Below, one piece after another: positions 61,224 to 64,000 of a DNA stretch of 64,000 nucleotides (position 1 is its first letter; every line of letters begins with the position of its first letter). A program made the position numbers and the translations under genes. The stretch is from Shimia_B sp038527375 (GTDB taxonomy: Bacteria > Pseudomonadota > Alphaproteobacteria > Rhodobacterales > Rhodobacteraceae), in assembly GCA_038527375.1 (NCBI GenBank), contig JBCBFU010000009.1, positions 11,862 through 75,861 on the forward strand, given 5' to 3'. The notes under the pieces are model-generated. The model was not told the origin of the DNA. It saw nothing but the letters and a program-made list of their open reading frames with translations, and ran no database searches.

Positions 61224-62127
61224 TTAGTGCATGATCAGCCTTTGATCCATCTGGACGATGGTTTCGGGGGCCGGTGGGCGGTAGCCCAAAGCACTGTGTG
61301 GTCGTTTTGTGTTGTAGTGTTTCCTCCACTTTTCGATAAGTATTTGGGCTTCGCGCAGGCTGTAGAATATCTCGCCATTGAGGAGCTCGTCCCTGAAGCG
61401 GGCATTGAAGCTTTCACAGTACCCGTTCTCCCAGGGGCTGCCCGGTTCGATGTAGGCCGTCTTCGCACCAACAGCCTTGATCCAATCCTGCACGGCCTGA
61501 GCAACGAACTCAGGGCCGTTATCGGAACGAATGAACGATGGAATGCCGCGCAGGATGAACAGGTCGCTCAGAGCATCGATTACGTTGCCCGAGTTCAGCT
61601 TTCTGTCGACACGTATGGCCAGACATTCTCTGCTATATTCATCAATGATGTTCAGCGTCCGGAACGCCTTACCGTCGTCGGTGCGGCAATGCACAAAGTC
61701 ATAGCTCCAGACATGATCGCGATGCTCTGGTCGCAATCGAACGCACGATCCATCATTCAGCCAAAGCCGTCCTTTCTTTGGTTGTTTCATTGGCACTTTC
61801 AGCCCCTCTCGTCGCCACAGCCTTTCGACCAATGCCCGGCAGGCGATTTGCAATGCAAATCTGCCGAGAGGGGCGCTTGTCGTTCACATGCCAACCGGCA
61901 TCTCTCAGCAGCGCAGCGATCCGACGATAGCCGTATCGACCGTATTGCCGGGCCAGCTCGATCATGTCGGCCACCAATCGTCCTTCATCCGGGCGACCAG
62001 CTGGCACTTTGCGTTGCGTGGAGCGATGTTGCTTGAGAACGCGGCAAGCCCGGCGTTCCGAGATGTTCAGCTCAGCCCTGACACGATCAATGCAGGCACG
62101 ACGACGAGCGGGGCTTAGAAGTTTCCC
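61224..62127 (-). pseudogene. IS3-family orfB transposase, broken by a 43-bp insertion
   Basis: The DDE transposase frame begins after the slippery site with LSPARRRACIDRVRAELNISERRACRVLKQH and continues to DAGWHVNDKR (helix-turn-helix and HTH_21-like part). The second part starts VERLWRREGLKVPMKQPKKG and has the catalytic core: D in VWSYDFVHC, D in RSDNGPEFV, E in CESFNARFRDEL. In intact relatives KR is followed directly by VER. Here 43 bp (61830-61872) lie between them and shift the frame, so no full-length transposase can be made. Confidence 0.8.
61830..61872. repeat. 43-bp palindromic insert inside orfB
   Basis: Core palindrome GATTTGCA-A-TGCAAATC at 61845-61861, flanked by CGGCA (61837-61841) and TGCCG (61862-61866). 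It sits exactly between the codons for KR and VER of the transposase. It looks like a small mobile palindromic (REP-like) unit. Confidence 0.65.
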
Positions 62128-62393
62128 TTTGCTGCCTCTGCCAAGATCAACTTATCCAGCGTCAGATCCGAAACAGCCCTACGCAGCCGCTCATTCTCTT
62201 TCTGAAGCCGTTTGAGCTCTTTCAATTGGTCCGTGCCCATTCCACCGTACTTCTTTTTCCAGCGGTAATAGGTTTGTTCAGTCACTCCGATCTGTCGGAT
62301 CGCATCCAGACGCGGCATGCCTTGCCCCGCCAAAACCTCAACCTGCCGTAACTTCGTGACAATCTCTTCGGGCTTCGGTCGCTTGTTTGCCAT
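62115..62393 (-). CDS. IS3-family orfA
   Basis: A 92-residue protein with an N-terminal helix-turn-helix (KRPKPEEIVTKLRQVEVLAG, IGVTEQTYYRWKKKYGG) and a C-terminal leucine zipper (LKELKRLQKENERLRRAVSDL). It starts at the ATG at 62393. Near its end the heptamer GGGAAAC (62121-62127, minus strand), in the X XXY YYZ phase, is placed for -1 frameshifting into orfB. OrfA alone usually acts as a regulator of transposition. Confidence 0.88.
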   Translation of the reverse strand: MANKRPKPEEIVTKLRQVEVLAGQGMPRLDAIRQIGVTEQTYYRWKKKYGGMGTDQLKELKRLQKENERLRRAVSDLTLDKLILAEAAKGNF

Positions 62394-62587
62394 GTGTTTC
62401 CTCCGTTTTCCTAAACATAGCGGAGGACCACTTCCGTGGGGGAGGATCACTTGGCCGCGACCTCCTTTCGCCAAAAGAAATAGCCTGTACGAGTGGGCGA
62501 TCATACCCGTCTTTGCTCAGACAGAGAATGACTGTGTTTTGACAAATGGCTGTCTAGCGTTGCCAAACAGAAGCAAGTCCAGTCGTG

Positions 62588-63985
62588 TCAAATGTGTAAA
62601 GCGTGACCTAAGCTCATCAATGCTGCCTCTTGAAGCGCCTCACCCTTGGTGGGGTGAGCATGAATTGTGCCCGCGACGTCTTCAAGACGGGCACCCATCT
62701 CGATCGCCAGTGCAAAACCAGCCGCCATTTCTGATATACCCTCGCCGACCGCCTGGATGCCGAGGATTTGATGATTATCTGCGCGTGCAACCACGCGGAT
62801 GAAACCATCTTCGCGCTCGGTTGTCATGGCGCGGCCATTGGCCATGAACGGGAACTTGCCGGTTTTGATGTCGTGTCCTGCGCCTTTCGCCTCAGTAGGC
62901 GACAGACCAACGGTCAGGATTTCGGGGTCGGTGAAGCACACCGCCGGGATGCAATACTTGTCCCAAAGACGCTGTTCGCCTGCGACGATCTCGGCCACCA
63001 TCTCACCCTGCGCCATGGCGCGGTGGGCCAGCATGGGTTCACCGGTGACGTCGCCGATTGCGTAAAGCCCGCGCAACGTCGATGCGCGGGTTTCGTCGAT
63101 CTTGATGAACGCGCCGTCCATGTCCGCGGCCAACCGGTCAAGATCCAGCTCTTTGGTGACTGGTCGGCGCCCCACGGTAACCAGAACCTTATCGCACGCG
63201 ATGATGGTTTCAGTGTCGTCAGCATCCTTGACCAACAGCGATTTGCCGTCGTCGCCGACACCCTGGGCAAAGGTCTTGGTCATTACCGTAACGCCCAGCG
63301 TCTCTAACCGGTCAGCGACAGGTTTGGTCAACTCAGCGTCGTATTGCGGCAGGATGCGCTCGGCGGCTTCGACCACGGTGACTTGGACGCCCAGCTTGGC
63401 CAGGGCTGTGCCCAATTCCAGTCCGATATAACCGCCGCCGACAACGGCCAGCTTTTTGGGCAGGACCGGATCGGCCAGCACATCGGTGGACGATTGTACA
63501 AAGGTGCCGTCAAACGGCAAAAACGGCAGTTCGACTGAGGTTGACCCTGTCGCGATGACGACGTTTTCCGCCTTGATGATGGTTTCACCCTCCGGGCCGT
63601 CCACGATCACCTTTTTGGCGTCATGGAACCGCGCGGTGCCGGCCACCTGACGTACCTTGGCTTTTTTCAAAAGCCCCGCGACGCCGCCGTTCAGTCGACC
63701 GACGATCCCATCTTTCCAAGTCAGCGTCTGGGCAAAGTCGATCGTGGGCGCGGCGGCAGTGATACCGATGGCAGACCCTTCGGTGGCATGGGCCATTTTG
63801 TGGCATTCGTCACCGGCATGAATGATCGCCTTGGACGGGATACAGCCCACGTTCAGGCAGGTGCCGCCGGGTTTGTCTTTTTCGACAATGATCGTGTCGA
63901 CTCCCAGTTGGCCCGCGCGGATGGCACAAACGTAACCGCCGGGGCCGGCACCGATAACCAAGAGCTTGCAGTTCAATTCGGCCAC
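62588..63985 (-). CDS. lpdA: Dihydrolipoyl dehydrogenase (E3)
   Basis: The FAD disulfide oxidoreductase that reoxidises lipoamide in 2-oxoacid dehydrogenase complexes. It has 465 residues and starts at a GTG with GGAGGG upstream. The FAD motif VIGAGPGGYVCAIRA, the redox disulfide in GGTCLNVGCIPSK, the NAD motif VVGGGYIGLELG, the FAD site YAIGDVTGEPMLAHRA and the catalytic His in TIHAHPTKGEALQEA are visible. The late segment reads HPTKGEAL where many homologues have HPTxSE. Neighbouring complex genes would lie beyond the right edge. Confidence 0.94.
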   Translation of the reverse strand: MAELNCKLLVIGAGPGGYVCAIRAGQLGVDTIIVEKDKPGGTCLNVGCIPSKAIIHAGDECHKMAHATEGSAIGITAAAPTIDFAQTLTWKDGIVGRLNGGVAGLLKKAKVRQVAGTARFHDAKKVIVDGPEGETIIKAENVVIATGSTSVELPFLPFDGTFVQSSTDVLADPVLPKKLAVVGGGYIGLELGTALAKLGVQVTVVEAAERILPQYDAELTKPVADRLETLGVTVMTKTFAQGVGDDGKSLLVKDADDTETIIACDKVLVTVGRRPVTKELDLDRLAADMDGAFIKIDETRASTLRGLYAIGDVTGEPMLAHRAMAQGEMVAEIVAGEQRLWDKYCIPAVCFTDPEILTVGLSPTEAKGAGHDIKTGKFPFMANGRAMTTEREDGFIRVVARADNHQILGIQAVGEGISEMAAGFALAIEMGARLEDVAGTIHAHPTKGEALQEAALMSLGHALHI

Positions 63986-64000
63986 GGTTCAGCCCTCCAC

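Larger units (their letters stand above)
61190..62449 (-). mobile_element. IS3-family insertion sequence (1260 bp)
   Basis: Ends show imperfect inverted repeats of about 24-25 bp, each starting TGATC and containing CCCCAC and AGTGGTCC (left 61190-61213, right up to 62449). Inside are orfA and orfB on the minus strand with a -1 slippery heptamer between them. No target-site duplication is seen next to the ends (GCG left, CTT right), which fits a later deletion beside the IS. orfB is broken, so this copy cannot move on its own. Confidence 0.8.

Noticed and set aside
1..64000. CRISPR arrays, rRNA genes, toxin-antitoxin pairs or phage-defence systems
   Set aside because: No regularly spaced repeats, rRNA sequence or recognisable defence genes were seen anywhere in the window.

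Overview
The window is about 64 kb of GC-rich chromosome from an alphaproteobacterium, most likely a member of the Rhodobacterales (Roseobacter group). The reasons are the gene order of the division and cell-wall (dcw) cluster with two DUF2484 membrane genes inside it, the FtsZ C-terminal peptide ending IPAFLRRQAN, the NasT-NasS / nrt / nir-nas nitrate assimilation block, a DUF1127 gene, and Hint-domain and YHS proteins typical of that group. No rRNA and no CRISPR array were seen. Two tRNA genes are present: Gly-GCC and Tyr-GTA.

Layout. Positions 1-2.8 kb hold the start of a ClC chloride transporter (cut by the window edge) and a FAD-linked 2-hydroxyacid dehydrogenase. Positions 2.8-27.3 kb are a minus-strand dcw cluster, read in transcription order: mraZ, rsmH, ftsL, ftsI, murE, murF, mraY, murD, (plus-strand flavoprotein in between), ftsW, murG, murC, two DUF2484 genes, murB, ddl, ftsQ, ftsA, ftsZ, then lpxC, bamD and recN. 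These genes make the peptidoglycan precursor, assemble the division ring, and add a lipid A enzyme, an outer-membrane assembly lipoprotein and a DNA repair ATPase.

The 700-bp region before mraZ is unusually rich in signals. It has three groups of TGGGA repeats with about 10-bp spacing that look like MraZ boxes, three GANTC sites within 24 bp, and a 12-bp terminator hairpin between the putative promoter region and mraZ. This fits the UpsM-type leader RNA known from Rhodobacter.

Positions 28-40 kb are housekeeping genes: mrp, a DUF1127 gene, an Lrp/LysE pair, uvrD, an FMN alpha-hydroxyacid oxidase, a PAS-like gene, pyruvate carboxylase, a MAPEG protein and tRNA-Gly. Positions 40.3-53.6 kb are a complete nitrate assimilation unit. 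It has an RNA-binding antiterminator (NasT), its nitrate sensor (NasS), a leader terminator with an ANTAR-type hairpin, an ABC nitrate importer whose two ATPases are fused, nitrite reductase (NirB, NirD), nitrate reductase (NasA) and siroheme synthase (CysG), which makes the nitrite reductase cofactor.

Positions 53.7-58.9 kb are a histidine cluster (hisB, hisH, hisA, hisF, hisE) interrupted by a DUF2147 gene and by a Hint-domain protein gene. hisF is preceded by a five-codon minicistron with a strong ribosome-binding site. Positions 59-64 kb hold a YHS protein, a zinc-ribbon protein, rlmB, tRNA-Tyr, and the remains of an integrated element: an integrase N-terminus cut by an IS3-family insertion sequence whose orfB is itself broken by a 43-bp palindromic insert. 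The window ends with lpdA.
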